64,000 nt of DNA from Callorhinus ursinus (lineage: Eukaryota; Chordata; Mammalia; Carnivora; Otariidae). Below are positions 43,456-55,585 of the stretch, in pieces. The notes under the pieces were generated by a model. The model did not search any database. It worked only from the letters and a program-made list of their open reading frames with translations, and was not told the origin of the DNA. The translations under genes and the position numbers were made by a program. Each line of letters opens with the position of its first letter. The first letter of the stretch is position 1. The stretch covers positions 33,567,820 through 33,631,819 of the forward strand of contig NW_020312817.1 of assembly GCF_003265705.1 (NCBI RefSeq), written 5' to 3'.

Positions 43456-46400
43456 TTATTGATTTCTCTTCCACATTGGTCTTGACTGAAGGACAGTGGT
43501 AACAAAAGCAGAAAGTGCAAGGGAATGACAGCCGAGGTGATAGTCAGTCAAAGGCCATGAGGTGCCAACAAGGTGGGCTGGACACGGGGCATCGCTGCGA
43601 GATTTGAAGCCCCCAGTATGGCCACAGTCACGCACAATCAATTCCATCTGTTTGCCGAAAAGGAACCACCACTGTAACGCCGTACTCTCCTACCCACCAG
43701 GGAATGATTCAGCGTGGCCTGCTTTCAGCAGCTCAGCTCGATACCCTGCAGGGTCTCCTCAGAAAGAGCACAGGCTATAGTCATTTCATTTTATAATGCT
43801 GCTGCTTGAGTTTTCATTTAATTAAGAAGACTGACCTTTAGAAAGAGAGTTTATTTTTTTCTTCCTCTCACTTAGCTTACTATGATTCTAAAGGAAGCCG
43901 AAAATCTGATGGTAGAGAGTGCCAAGTTTGCACTGATAAGGCTAACACATTGTTCCTATCCTTACAGAGCAATTAAATAAGCATAATTATAGATGCATAA
44001 GCCAAAATCCCTTTCAGATAAACCTGACCTCAAGTAGATGAGAAGGTGGGAAGCATGGGAAATGAAAGATAAGCCCTAGAGGAATGTATACCAAAAAAGA
44101 AATATACCAAAGAACTGAGGCCCCCAGGACACATCTCCTTGTAATTAGCCTTTATCCCAAGCAAATTAAAGTCAGCTTCTTACCGAATCCTTTAAACTTC
44201 TGGAGATGGAGAAGTAGCTACTTCAAGGCTCTGTTGTGTACAGCATTTGGGCAACCCGAACCGGAGAGCAAGGGACAGTGACCTGTCAGAGTGACTGCAA
44301 TAGGACTGCAACACTGCGCGCTCCACATTTGCCAGTGGTTGATGATGTTGTGCTCTACAAGGTTAGCAAGAAGGCGGGGACCTTCACGCTCTGCTGGAGT
44401 CTGGAGAAAACTCTGGCATTTGCTTTGCCCTGGATTTATCCACACATGCCCACGAGCCCGTCTCTGCTTAAGAGAGCTCATGAGCTTCGGCCCTGACCCT
44501 ATGATCTCAGCCCCTGCTGTTGTGTGTGTGGGTTCTTTATTTTTGGTGCCCTTTCTCCTTCCTGCTAGAGAATACATCGGTCTTCCCAGAGACCGTTCAT
44601 CTGGATAGAATGAGATGGTGTTACCAACACAGACTGCCTGACTCTCAGCCATGTCCTGACTGTGTCTGGTGGCCACCTGAGTGCACAGTCATCATTCAGC
44701 GCACAACCCCACACCAATGACAACTCTTTAGGAGGGTGATGGGCTTATGCCCCTGGAGTTCACAACCTGCTTCCCGGTTTCACCCCATCGGTAAGCAACC
44801 TTTCTTTAATCAGCTATCATTGGTTTACTGACAGATTAAACAAAACGATATGATGTTTACTCAAACTAAGGCTTTGGTCCCAAGGAATTTTGGTTTGTGT
44901 CTCCCCAGCTGTGAGCACTTTTACTTCTAGTCCTTTTAAAGGTTGTAAAATATCATTCAATACAAATTGGAACAAAGAGAGAGAGAAACAAAATATGAAT
45001 GGGATCTTTGAATGAATGCTAATAGGTTAAATCCTAAATCACATTATTATGCTCCCTAGTTTTCTCTCTCAGTGTTAGTATCCGTAGTAAATCGGCTTTA
45101 CTTTCCCAGGCACATTTGCGCCGCGTGAGAAGTGAGACTATTTCTCATGCTGCTAATTTAATAGCCTGGCTCCAGGCATTGGCATCGCCTTCAATGAAGA
45201 AAAGGTCAAGACAGTATGAGACAATAAACAGCGCTTGTACTTACAGCATCTCTTTCTACCTTCCCGGGGGCCTTCCCAGCCTTGGATATTTTTAGTCCAT
45301 TATACACGAATTCAGTGCAGGTCACAGAATTTACCACATGCATGAGTGAACTCAAGGAAAGGAGTGTTACCAAGAAAATTGCTTTTGTGTTCCTACGGGC
45401 GTCTATTGCTAGACACGCACACACGCACACACACGAACTCGTGCATATGTTCTCATTTTAACATAGCCAAGAAATAAAGGCATTTTTCAACTTTAAGTTC
45501 GAGTATATAACAGAGTCCTTCTCACCTCAGCTCATTATATACCATAAGGGAAATGTGACGCCAAACAGCAGACCTGTAAGACCTGTCCGCTACTCCTTCT
45601 AATAGCAGAGTGTGACTATTTTTATGTAAGCTGGCATGGCATTTAAATGTATTCTCACATAAGATAATAGCAGTCATTGCACACATCAGAGAGGAAATAA
45701 AATCCATCCACAAGGAGAATACTAGGTGGAGGGGATGCATGTCCTTAATAAAGGGTGTGGGGAGAATCCTACAAAGCCTCTCACTTCTATTTTTAGTATG
45801 ACAGCTGTTCTCTGATAGAAGGATTTTTCTTTCTTACCTATATATATATATTTTTTCAGATATTGACAACACCTGCAATATTTTCTCCAGTTGATGTTAT
45901 GATCCATGTGGCCAGTTTAACACAATGCCTGTCAGTTGTCCAAATCCTCCCGGGGAAAGGCAGTTTCGCACACACCTCCTTAGGTATCATCCTCACTCTT
46001 ATTTCTTTTTCCAGATAACAGCTATCACTTGCTGCCCTAAACTAGTAACACCAGACTCTTCCCCAGGGAGCCAGCTACAGCTACTTAAAATATACCTTAG
46101 GGTGACATCTTTGCTATCAAGAAGGGCTCTTAAGAGAATACAGCCATTTCTTAACAAGAGAATGTTGGCCTTGAATGCACAGGACAAAATCGGGGTTTGT
46201 GTAGCATTGTAAATGAAGGCCAAGAGGATCTAATATGGAAATACAGTGGCATTCTTTTCTTTAGCATCTGATTGTTACTAGACTAATAATACCAAGGGAG
46301 AGGGGAAAATGCGAAAGAGGCCCTATTTTCCTTCCTTGGTAATGACTGCTTGTGACCTTGAGCATCTTATAGATGGACACATAGCTAGAAATCTGATTCA

Positions 46401-47837
46401 AAAATAAATTTTTCTTGATTATTTTTTTGAATTAAAATCTGAATTATTCTTTTCTAAAGATACATGTCCCATTTTCAATCTCCCTTCTCTTCTCTAGTCC
46501 TTCTTGCTCAAAAAAGAAAGACACCGTGGCTTCATCTCTTAGTTGAATTCACACCATTGCTCTTGGCAAAGAGAGATGGAAAGAGAGAGATAGACCAGTG
46601 GCAGAATGTCAGGTGTGACAAGATGATACCAGCATAAAGTGTAGTGACAAGGAGAGGGAAAGAAAGGTCCATGGTCAAAGGGAGGTAGAACTAAGGAGGA
46701 TAATAGGATGGAACAGAGCAGAAAAGTTCGCACAGGTTTTTTTTTTTTTTTTCCTAGCAAGTTTGTGTCACATGGTCGGCAGGTACTGTCTTCAATGCTG
46801 TGCTAGAAAGGGCTTTAAAACCCAGGGGACCTCACAAAGGCAAGAAGTACTTGTCACAGCTCCCTGCTGCTATTTGAACAGTGTATGTGCCTGCCTGCCT
46901 CCCCCCCCAGTAGGCCACTGGAGCAAATGGTCTTTGGTGTACTCACCTCTATTTTCCCAGAGCCAGCAGAGAGCCTGGCGCATGATAATCACCTAACGAA
47001 TATTTCTTAAATTGCGCCTTTGAAAACCGGATCAAAATGAGTTGTTCTTCTAGAACTCTAGAGGTATGAAGACCTCTAGAAGAAGACCCCAGGTTCCAAG
47101 GCCTGGGGCTTACCCCCAAAGGGGCCTTGCATTTGATAAGAATGTTTTCTGTAGGCTTGGCCAGGGGCTATGGGAAGAAAGTTTACTTGTTATTCAACGT
47201 CAGGAAATAGAAGCAAAGCGTTAAAGAGATAACACAGGAATTTGTGCCGCAAGAGAGAGAAGAGAGGACATCTAGGAGAGTAGAGCAGTCTACTTCTGGT
47301 GCAGGGGTTCGGGAAAAGACAGGTGCGAGAAGACCACGATATGAAGAGAGATCCTGAGAAACTTGCAGAGATTCCTAAGTAGGGAGAGAATAACTTGGGC
47401 TGTACAAACGCGTAGCCATCAATTTCAGAGGCCAAAAACACCTGCCTACATATCCATGGCCACTTATATTGTAGAAATTGCTAAAAAGAAAGAAAGAAAA
47501 AAAGAAACTAACATGTTTGAAGTGGATGTTTGTATAATCTTATTGTGAATGGGAGGAGGGGGCTCAGGCAGACATAAAGGAGGGTATTGAGAGGGGGAGA
47601 TTTAAGTCGGATCCATATATTTCACAGTACGGCACCATATCTTTTACATCTTCAAATTTTTCTTCCAGTCTTGCCAGTGTCTGTATATTTGCTTCTACGT
47701 ATATTCAATTATAGTCTTTAATTTATGCCATTTTGCTATTTTACCTCTTATGCCGTACTTTAAAAAATCTGCCCCTCCTTTTCTGAAATACAGATTTGAA
47801 CTAACATGAAACTATAAAAGCATAGGCCTGGATTTTT
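43456..47837. other. 4.4-kb transposon-poor stretch
   Basis: No confident transposon over 4.4 kb. It holds a GC-richer patch at about 44180-44780 with the longest open frame in the window (152 codons, minus strand, 44218-44676), overlapped by plus-strand frames of 105 and 86 codons. None shows a recognisable domain, and overlapping frames on both strands are expected in GC-richer DNA with few stops. Also present: a short imperfect (CA)n near 45416-45434, (TA)n at 45840-45852 and a T-run at 46738-46753. Confidence 0.45.
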
Positions 47838-47848
47838 CAAATATAGAG

Positions 47849-48037
47849 TTTTTTTTTTTTTAAGATTTTATTTATTTGTCAGAAAGAGAGAGAGCATAAG
47901 CAGGGGGAGCCACAGGCAGAGGGAGAAGCAGGCTCCCCTCCGAGCAAGGAGCCTGATGCGGAACTCGATCCCAGGACTCTGGGATCATGACATGAGCCGA
48001 AGGCCGGCGCTACACCAACTGAGCCATCCAGGCGTCC
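47849..48037 (-). mobile_element. CAN-SINE with 11-bp TSD
   Basis: Inverted copy: T-run, 'aagattttatttatttgtca', 'gaaagagagagagcataagc' section, body, inverted head 'gagccatccaggcgtcc'. An 11-bp duplication with one mismatch (caaatatagag / caaacatagag) lies at 47838-47848 and 48038-48048. Confidence 0.94.
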
Positions 48038-48048
48038 CAAACATAGAG

Positions 48049-49544
48049 CGTCTTAATTATAGAGCAATCTTATAATCGTATTTATGATTATCTCACAGAG
48101 TGTAGATAGTCAAATGAGCTCTGGCCATTTTACTGTTAATCTATACCAGGAGGACAGCAACATGGTTAGTGGGATTTTGGCATTCTCTGTGGATTTGCCT
48201 GGCATTCAAGTAACTGAAGTCATCATCTTCTGGATCACAATTTCAGAAAATGAAATAGCTCCTAGTTTTAAAGCCACAAATTTGTTCTTTATCCTAGCTC
48301 CATCCGTTTCATCAAGTTGTTCATTATCAAGTGGCTTCTGATTGAAAGTTATGACTTGGAAAATATTAAGTAAAAATCCAGTTAATTTGTGCTCTGCCTG
48401 GTTTTAGTTTTTAGGAAATAAAAAGTTTGAAAATTATTTTGCATTTAATCAATATTCTTTCTCAAATGGAAACAGAAAACTATTCTTTTTGGCTTATGGA
48501 AGATTTTAACTTTTTAACAATGGAATTTAGCCTCAGAGTTAATATTTTGAATGAATGATTCTTATTCCCAATTTTTCTCATAGATAATATTAAGGATTTT
48601 ATTAAACATTTTTAAAAGACAGAACCCACTTCAGCAAAATTTACATTTTTTAAAACAACAATATAATTTCCTTAAATAGCTGTTCTTATTTTTTTGGTAT
48701 GGTCTGTTTGACATAAATCTTTCCTTTCTTTATCTTCATTTGTGAAATGATCATTATTATTGCCATTAGTATTTTTAACTCACTTTCATGTGAAAGCTCC
48801 CATCGATTCTCATAGGATCCATGACTCTTACATTCTGTGAACAGAAATGAATGACTACATCAATATGCATTTATTCAATTTAATATTTAAAAATTTGTTG
48901 ACAGCATCTCTCTGAGCACCAACATTTCTGATGAGTATCTCTGTTTGGCACTGAGACCAGAGCATCACTGTAGCCCTGATTTCAGAATCAGGGAATGAAT
49001 AAAAAACTATTTTGCCTTTTCTACACCCACAGTTATTTAGGACGAAGCTCTGTGCTAGTGTGTCATGTCTTATTTGAACAATATTAAATAAATGGAAGTG
49101 ATATTTAAAAGTTTTTTAACTTCTAGACTTTAGTCTTGAGAAGCCAATACCTAATCTAATTATGGCATGAGAAACAATTCAAGCACATTTTGCATAAAAT
49201 TTGAATATGGAAAAGTAAACTCATGGGAAGAAGAGCCACTGCAAATAGTCTAAAAGCCCAGAAAACAAATGTATCAGAAGAAGTAGTTCTCTTCTGATTC
49301 CTCCAAAGTTTTTTTCTTGTTCAGTATTTTGTTTTTTCACAAAGATCTCTCATATATTTTCTGTTGCTGGATACTCAATTTGTGACTGTGTTGATTTTCT
49401 CTCTAGGGTAAAGTCCAAATGTCACAATCTTACAATAGATGAATATACTCTATAACTGATCATTTGAGAAGTAACCAATTAATAATGAGTTTTATTAATA
49501 GAATATAGGTCTACTAAGCTCTGACTATATTTATAGATCTATGT
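48049..49544. other. unassigned AT-rich DNA
   Basis: No repeat family recognised. An 85-codon plus frame at 48084-48341 has no domain and no splice or promoter context that I can see. Confidence 0.45.
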
Positions 49545-50160
49545 CAGGTATCATAAATATATAAAAGGTATAGTCAGTGATCTTTGTCTGAAGAAGCTGC
49601 TCATTTTGAGAAGAGAAAGCTGATTTATATGGCCTATAACACAAAGCAATATGAATAACAACAGTGTTGAGGTACAGGGGGCAAGATCTATGTTGTGTCT
49701 CACATGGTGAGGCAAGCCATGGGACTTGAGTTGTTTCTGTAAGAAGAAATATGCTTTGTATAGATGGGGAGTAGGGTGGAGACTATTTTGGCCTGAAAGA
49801 ATAGTAAGAATGTGGGAGGAGTGATATGAATGTGGGTGATAGGTTTGGGGGGCTGTTTGCATTAGGACTCTTGGAGCAGAGGATGTAATGTACATACACA
49901 TGTGCAGAGGAAGATGGGAGTATAGTGGAGTATTGGAAAGAGGCAGTGGATGATTATGGAAGGCAGGAGGGTCAGTTGGACCTTGAACTTTATTGTGAAC
50001 TTTATTCTATAGATAGTACTGAAACTCTTAAGGACTTCCGAGCTAAACAATTGGTTCAGACGAAAAAGTTTTTTGGAATATTAATCTGACAATGTTTTGC
50101 AGATTGCTTTTGAAAAGGAAGAAGAGAGAGCTCAGTGAGGAAAGTATTTAATACTCAAGG
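49545..50160 (-). mobile_element. L2 LINE (antisense)
   Basis: Antisense L2 blocks in order: 'agtcagtgatctttgtctga', 'gtggagtattggaaagaggc', 'gaactttattctatagatag', 'actcttaaggacttccgagc' and 'ggaatattaatctgacaatg'. The 116-codon minus frame at 49551-49901 runs along the L2 sense strand but carries no recognisable L2 protein motif. Confidence 0.6.
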
Positions 50161-51183
50161 CACAATAGATACAAACCAAAAATAGTATGGCGGAATGAAA
50201 AAAGATAAAAATTCTAAGCAGTGGTTTTAGATTTTCAGTTCAAGGCAAAGCAGAGGGCTATCTTACGAGATTTGTCTGCTGTTTTTAAAGACAGCTTCCC
50301 CATTTTCTTTCTGCCAATCTACCTGTTTATATTCTGACCTGATACTCTGATAGAGAATGTATTTTGGGATTGTTCTCTGTCTTTCATCCTCATTACAAAG
50401 GACTGGCCCAGTGATTGGGATGCCTGTAAAACCCAGCCAGTGTGAGGACAAAGAATCGAGCTCGGATGAAGGAAAATAGATCTGTCTGTCTGGATGTTGC
50501 AAAATATTCCATTTTTAGTGATCTTTAAACCCATTGGGCCACATAGATTATAATTTACTTCCACAAGTTTGTGAAATTCAAGAGCTCCGAAGCGAGGCTA
50601 CCTGCGTTTAATCCTAGATTTACCCTATTTTATTGGTGACTTTGGACAAATGAGAATTTATTATTCTTCGACTTTGTACTTCTAGCTTCTGTGATGGCCT
50701 TATCTAATAGTGTTTGAGAAAAGGCACAAAGAAGTGTATAGTGAATAGAATGCTGACTTTAACATGGCATTAAATCTTAAAGAAGACCTGTAATAACCCA
50801 TCTCTCCTACCCCAAAGCTTTCCATAATTAACCAACATCTAAGTATGAGCCAGCAGGTACCTGCTGATACAACGAAGTGTGTGTTGACAGGAAAAGCTAG
50901 GTTTCAGCTGATCAATGGAAAAAAGTACTCAACTCTGCTTGCTTCTTGCAGCTACTAGAAGCTAGAGCTAGTTGTGCTGTGGCCTGTGTCAATGGCTTCA
51001 AGAGGCACAAGGCCTCCAGGCAACCAGTTGGTAGGGTCAGTGGAAAATATGGGAAATTATAGGTTACTTGTATGTAGAATTTATTTTTACAGGAAATAGA
51101 GGCTAAGTAGTTCAGCCAAAGAGTTTATAGAAAATAGTCTGAAATCTCTTATTATAAATCTATGATATTTGATTTTTGTATTT
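50161..51183. other. mostly unassigned, with a MIR trace
   Basis: A decayed sense MIR is likely near 50580-50730 (tgcgtttaatcctagattta ... gtgactttggacaaatg). The rest is unrecognised. Confidence 0.4.
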
Positions 51184-51199
51184 TTGAAATGTACTCTTT

Positions 51200-51397
51200 T
51201 TTCTTTTTAAAGGTTTTACTTACCTATTTGACAGAGAGAGACACAGCGAGAGAGGCAACACAAGCAGGGGGAGTGGGAGAGGGAGAGGCAGGCTTCCCGC
51301 CGAGCAGGGAGCCCGATGTGGGGCTCGATCCCAGGGCCCCGAGGTCATGACTGGAGCCAAAGGCAGACGCTTAATGACTGAGCCACCCAGGTGCCCC
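51200..51397 (-). mobile_element. CAN-SINE with 16-bp TSD
   Basis: Inverted copy with 'gacagagagagacacagcga' and 'aacacaagcagggggagtgg' sections and inverted head 'gagccacccaggtgcccc'. A 16-bp duplication with one mismatch lies at 51184-51199 and 51398-51413. The 62-codon plus frame across it is SINE sequence. Confidence 0.96.
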
Positions 51398-51754
51398 TTG
51401 AAAGGTACTCTTTAAAAGCAGCAATGAGCTCAAAAAACACAAATGCATGCAAAATTTAAAAATAAGTACTACCTTTGCACGTCTCTAAAAAGTTAATGAT
51501 TAGTGATGAATTGCACAAATTATTTGTCAACATTAATCATTCTTCACGAGGGCTGTGGTGATGTCCCTTGACACATAAAAAACAGAAATCTGCTGAATGA
51601 GCGTTTGCATTTACTTCAAAAGCTACTAATTATTTTAAGACTTTTTAAAAAGAATAATTTTACATGTGGAACTGCGGAAGGCACATGTTCACATCACTGC
51701 ATGTCATTTTTCATTTAGATCAAAGAATTATTCTTATAAATTTCACTCATTTTT

Positions 51755-51950
51755 TTAAAGATTTTATTTATTTATCTAGAGTTCCCACGCAAATGGGGGG
51801 GGCAGTGGAAGACAGAGAGAGAGGGACTCTCAAACAGACTTCACTGAGCACATATCCTGACGCCGGGCTCAGTCTCACAACCCTGAGATCATGACCTGCT
51901 TTGAAATCAAGAGTTGGTCATTCAACTGACTGAGCTAACCCAAGTGCCCC
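51755..51950 (-). mobile_element. CAN-SINE, older variant, 17-bp TSD
   Basis: Inverted copy: 'aaagattttatttatttatc', a diverged body with a G8 run, 'cacaaccctgagatcatgac' and inverted head 'gagctaacccaagtgcccc'. A 17-bp duplication with one mismatch lies at 51738-51754 and 51951-51967. The body differs clearly from the younger copies. Confidence 0.93.
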
Positions 51951-51967
51951 AAATTTCATTCATTTTT

Positions 51968-53057
51968 AATTTCAAGTTTTCTTATGCATGTATGAAAAGT
52001 GTTTGCATGTTTGTTCCATTAACAGAAAAACTTGACATTGTTAAATGATGTCAGTATTATATCAGTGGCATCTGATTCCAAAGAGAAAGTGAATTAATCC
52101 CCCAAATAATTCATTTTTTAACTCAGTTCATAGACTTTGAGTAATGCTTTGGAACTTGATTGAATAAAAGGTGAAATATTTCACAATTATAGATGCTATT
52201 GCTAATTTTTGAAAATGAAACTTCTGATTTAGGTTGCATTTGTTTTGAATTTTTGGAAATCTTTAGCTAAAGGACTCAATGAATAGAGTGCCAAAATTTT
52301 TCAACTTCTGGAGCTTTAGTGAATTGCAAGTTATTGAAAATGAAGCAAAAAAGACATATTGAAATATATCCCTACAGAAACAAAGAGGAATGGAAGAACT
52401 TAAACCCAGAAAGCAAAAAGTGTTTAGAATTTTATACTGAAGTCACATAATTATGTTCTGTGATATCTTGACTTTTGGAAAAATCTTTGCGTGAAGCTCA
52501 TAGTTTTAATTGGATTTGTGTCCACTTTGAGAAGACCTTTGATTTTTGTGGCAACTATATTTTGCTAGAAATTCAAATAAATCATGAATAAAAGTCATTT
52601 GATGAGTTTTGACTTATAAACATATTAATATGTCTAAAACAGTAAGTTGAATGGAGGTAAATGATGGCACTTATGAAAATATTTGACCTAAAATATTTAT
52701 GCATTTTAATTGAAAACTGAATTGAGGATATTCTTTTCACACAGTTTGCTCTAAGCTTACCGGGTATCTCAACACCTGCAGCAAGAGGACATATAATAAA
52801 AACTGTTATGTTCTACAGGGGGGAGTTAATAGAAGATATCAACAAATAATTTCAAATTCATTAACTCTAAAATAAATCCTTGAGATGGAGATCTTGCCAA
52901 TTTTATGAAAAATTAAAAGAAGTAAAACAATATTAAAAATGCATTCTTTAGTAAAAGATCTAAATCTTCCAGTGAAAGAGAAATATAGCTAAGAAATTTA
53001 TTTAAGGGCAATGTGACTAAGTGCCAAAATTAATTATCCTGCTGATACTTAATTTTT
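51968..53057. other. unassigned AT-rich DNA
   Basis: No repeat family, gene or RNA recognised. Confidence 0.45.
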
Positions 53058-53262
53058 CTTAAATTTTTAAATTTTATATATTCATTTATTTATTTATTGA
53101 GAGAGAGAGGAATGGCAGAGGGAGAGGGAGAGAGAGAATCCCAAACAGGTTCCAAGTCCAGCACAGAGACCAACATGGGGCCCAATCTCAGCCCCATGAG
53201 ATAATGACCTGAGCAGAAATCAAGAGTTGGATGCCTAACCAACTGAGCCACCCAGGTGCCCC
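53058..53262 (-). mobile_element. CAN-SINE, older variant
   Basis: Inverted copy: AT-rich tail, 'catttatttatttattgaga', 'gaggaatggcagagggagag', body, and inverted head 'gagccacccaggtgcccc'. The possible duplication (tatcctg near 53035 and 53263) is too short to be certain. Confidence 0.93.
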
Positions 53263-53295
53263 TATCCTGAATGTATATTTTTAAAATATTTTTGG

Positions 53296-53405
53296 GGGGG
53301 CGCCTGGCTGGGTCAGTCAATAAAGTGTGCAACTCTTGCTCTCAGGGCTATAAGTTTGAGCTCTGGGTTGGGTGTAGAGATTACTTAAAAATAAAATCTT
53401 TAAAA
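53296..53405 (+). mobile_element. short CAN-SINE variant
   Basis: Head 'ggggggcgcctggctgggtc', then 'caactcttgctctcagggct', 'gggttgggtgtagagattac' and 'aaaaataaaatctttaaa'. It lacks the (CT)n section and is about 110 bp, a known short type. It lies head to head with the SINE ending at 53262, 33 bp away. Confidence 0.88.
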
Positions 53406-53639
53406 TATATATGTATTTTTTGATAAATATAAGTTTCAGTTTTGTTTTGTTACATATGCTATTTTTATTTTTAGAAAGAATTTTACCATTGAATACTATT
53501 GAATACATCGTTTTATGTCTGTCAACATAATAAAACTAATTTACTGTCAAAAATATATCAACAACTGAACAATTTTCGTTACTTCTAGTACACTTTTCAT
53601 TTTAAAAACTGTGCTAATTTGAAAAAGATAAATCTCTGG

Positions 53640-53816
53640 AGCCCAGCTTCCTGGCCCTAATATCCTATTCTTACTCTTACTATCTTTGAGAAGTTAAATA
53701 GTTACTTAAACTATTTAAATGGCTTCAGTTTCCTTATCTATAAAAATGGAGATAATAAGAGCAGAAGTTTCCTAGGGCGGTGAGAATTAAAAGAGCAACT
53801 AACTGAATGCTAGTTG
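53640..53816 (+). mobile_element. MIR SINE leading into (TCA)n
   Basis: 'gcccagcttcctggccctaa', 'atggcttcagtttccttatc', 'tataaaaatggagataataa' and 'gaatgctagttggcatcatc' fit the sense MIR order. The MIR 3' end normally carries a short trinucleotide tail, and here it runs straight into the large TCA repeat. Confidence 0.7.
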
Positions 53817-54092
53817 GCATCATCGTCATCATCAACATCGTCATCGTCATCATCATCATCGTTGTCATCATCATCATCGTCGTCATCTTTGTCATCATCA
53901 TCGTCATCCTCATCATCATCGTCATCATCATCATCGTTATCATCATCATCGTCATCGTCATCATCATCATCATCATCGTCATCATCATCGTCATCTTCAT
54001 CATCATTGTCATCAGCATCATCATCATCGTTAACATCGTCATCATTGTCATCATTGTCATCGTCATCATCATCGTCATTGCCATCATTGTCT
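53817..54092. repeat. (TCA)n/(TCG) trinucleotide repeat
   Basis: About 276 bp of TCA-type triplets interspersed with TCG, TTG and occasional other triplets. By my count about 17 CpG sites lie in it. It gives long poly-Ser, poly-Ile/Val and poly-Met/Thr open frames on the two strands; these are products of the triplet period, not genes. Confidence 0.95.
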
Positions 54093-54451
54093 TCTAAAAG
54101 TTTTGCCCAGGTGGCCTAATTTTATCACCTATTTACAATTACCCAAAATTAGCACCCTTTGTGTATTGCAAAAAACGACAAAGAGAAAAAAAAGGATGCT
54201 AAATAAAGAGTAACAAGTGATAGATAAAATATGGAAAAAATCATTTGGTGCTTTTTATAACCGGTGGGTTTTTTTAAAAATATTGGTGCTTCTTATTTAA
54301 TAATGTGTAAATGGAGTTATTTTTTTCTTTATGTATGCCAAATGAATTGTTTTAAATCAAAATATTAAATAACTATAATAGATAACATCCAATAAGTAAT
54401 TGAAATATTTGAAGAACTACTTTAAAGTAATATTTATTAAAAAAAGAAAAA
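54093..54451. other. unassigned AT-rich DNA
   Basis: No repeat or gene recognised between the TCA repeat and the L1 3' end. Confidence 0.45.
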
Positions 54452-54582
54452 GTCACTTGTGATGAGCACCACGTGTTGTATATAAGTGACCAGTCACTAA
54501 ATTCTGCATCCAAAACTAGTATTACATTGTATGTTAACTAACTGGAATTTAAATAAAAACTTGAAAAAGAAAAAAAATTGCA
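54452..54582 (+). mobile_element. L1 3' end
   Basis: 'cttgtgatgagcaccacgtg', 'aactagtattacattgtatg', 'ttaactaactggaatttaaa' and 'taaaaacttgaaaaagaaaa': the typical terminus of a carnivore L1, strongly 5' truncated. Confidence 0.88.
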
Positions 54583-55207
54583 AATTGCACATGGTACTTC
54601 ATAGTCTTTGCCTAAAGGAGGATTTGCTTGAATAACAGAGATCTTAGGCACTAGTTACTGTTCCTGATAAGAAGCATAAGATTATGGCGGTTATTTTTCT
54701 TCTTTGTACATATAACAGTTAAATAAAAGAATGGGGATTACTGTTTGTAGTAGAAAGGAACACTGTGCAAAATTACTCTTGACTTCAAAGTAAGTTTCTT
54801 TTTGCTTAGTTTGTTTCTCTTTCTCTATTGCTAAATGAAATGGTATTTGCATTTTACAAGTGTAATTAAAATGTACCAGTTTTATATTTCATTTTACAAA
54901 CCTAAGACTCCTAAACACATGAACTAAATTTTAAATTGAGGTCTTAATTAAATCTTTAAATAATTAGTGTTCAAAGCAAAAATGTGAACAGAATTAATGT
55001 TAATTAGATTGTTCATTTATCTATTCCTTTATAGACAGAGATATAAATTTGGATCTTAACCATAAGTTTTTTTATAGAGAGGAGACAGATATTAGAGAAA
55101 CATAGTAGAAATTATTTATAAATCTATCGTAAAACATAGCTTTTTTCTGCTAGGACTGCCAGAGTTAATGTGTGGGTGTGGGTGTGTGAGCATGTACGTG
55201 TGTGCAT

Positions 55208-55243
<36 letters not shown>

Positions 55244-55339
55244 ACTCCCTGTTAAATTTGAATTTTAGAAAAATAAGTTGTAAGTTTTGGGTAAGTAATT
55301 CTAAATATTGCATGGGATGTACTCATACTAAAAATTGTT
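54583..55339. other. unassigned DNA with a (GT)n repeat
   Basis: It includes an imperfect then perfect (GT)n at 55170-55241. Nothing else is recognised. Confidence 0.5.
55170..55241. repeat. (GT)n microsatellite
   Basis: Imperfect GT-rich stretch followed by about 15 perfect GT units from about 55210. It underlies His-Thr and Cys-Val runs in translated frames. Confidence 0.95.
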
Positions 55340-55548
55340 TATCTGACATTAAAATTTAACTGGGCTTCTTGTATTTTATCTGGCAACCTTGTTTTCTACA
55401 TCTTGAATACATTTATTCAGACACTTTGGATTTCTAACCTAAAAATATTTTGATATAATGTAATGTCTTCCAAGGGTGGGTGGGTTGAGAAAGCCAGAAT
55501 TTGTTTATGGACCACAAAGACTGTTTAGTTGTAATTTTAAAACAGTTT

Positions 55549-55585
55549 GGGGGAGCCTAGTTGGCTCAGCAGGTTAATGTTTAAT
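55549..55585 (+). mobile_element. CAN-SINE head fragment
   Basis: Only the first 35-40 bases of a SINE head remain (gggggagcctagttggctca, then gcaggttaatg), including the A-box. No body or tail follows, so it is either 3' deleted or a rearranged remnant. Confidence 0.6.

Noticed and set aside
44218..44676. 152-codon minus-strand open frame as a gene
   Set aside because: Overlapping frames on the other strand, no domain and no supporting signals; kept only as a finding to test.
49551..49901. 116-codon minus-strand open frame as a gene
   Set aside because: It runs through an L2-like segment and has no conserved protein motif.
53734..54119. Open frames of 96-117 codons rich in Ser, Ile/Val or Met/Thr
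   Set aside because: They are the three readings of a TCA-type triplet array, open only because the repeat period is three.
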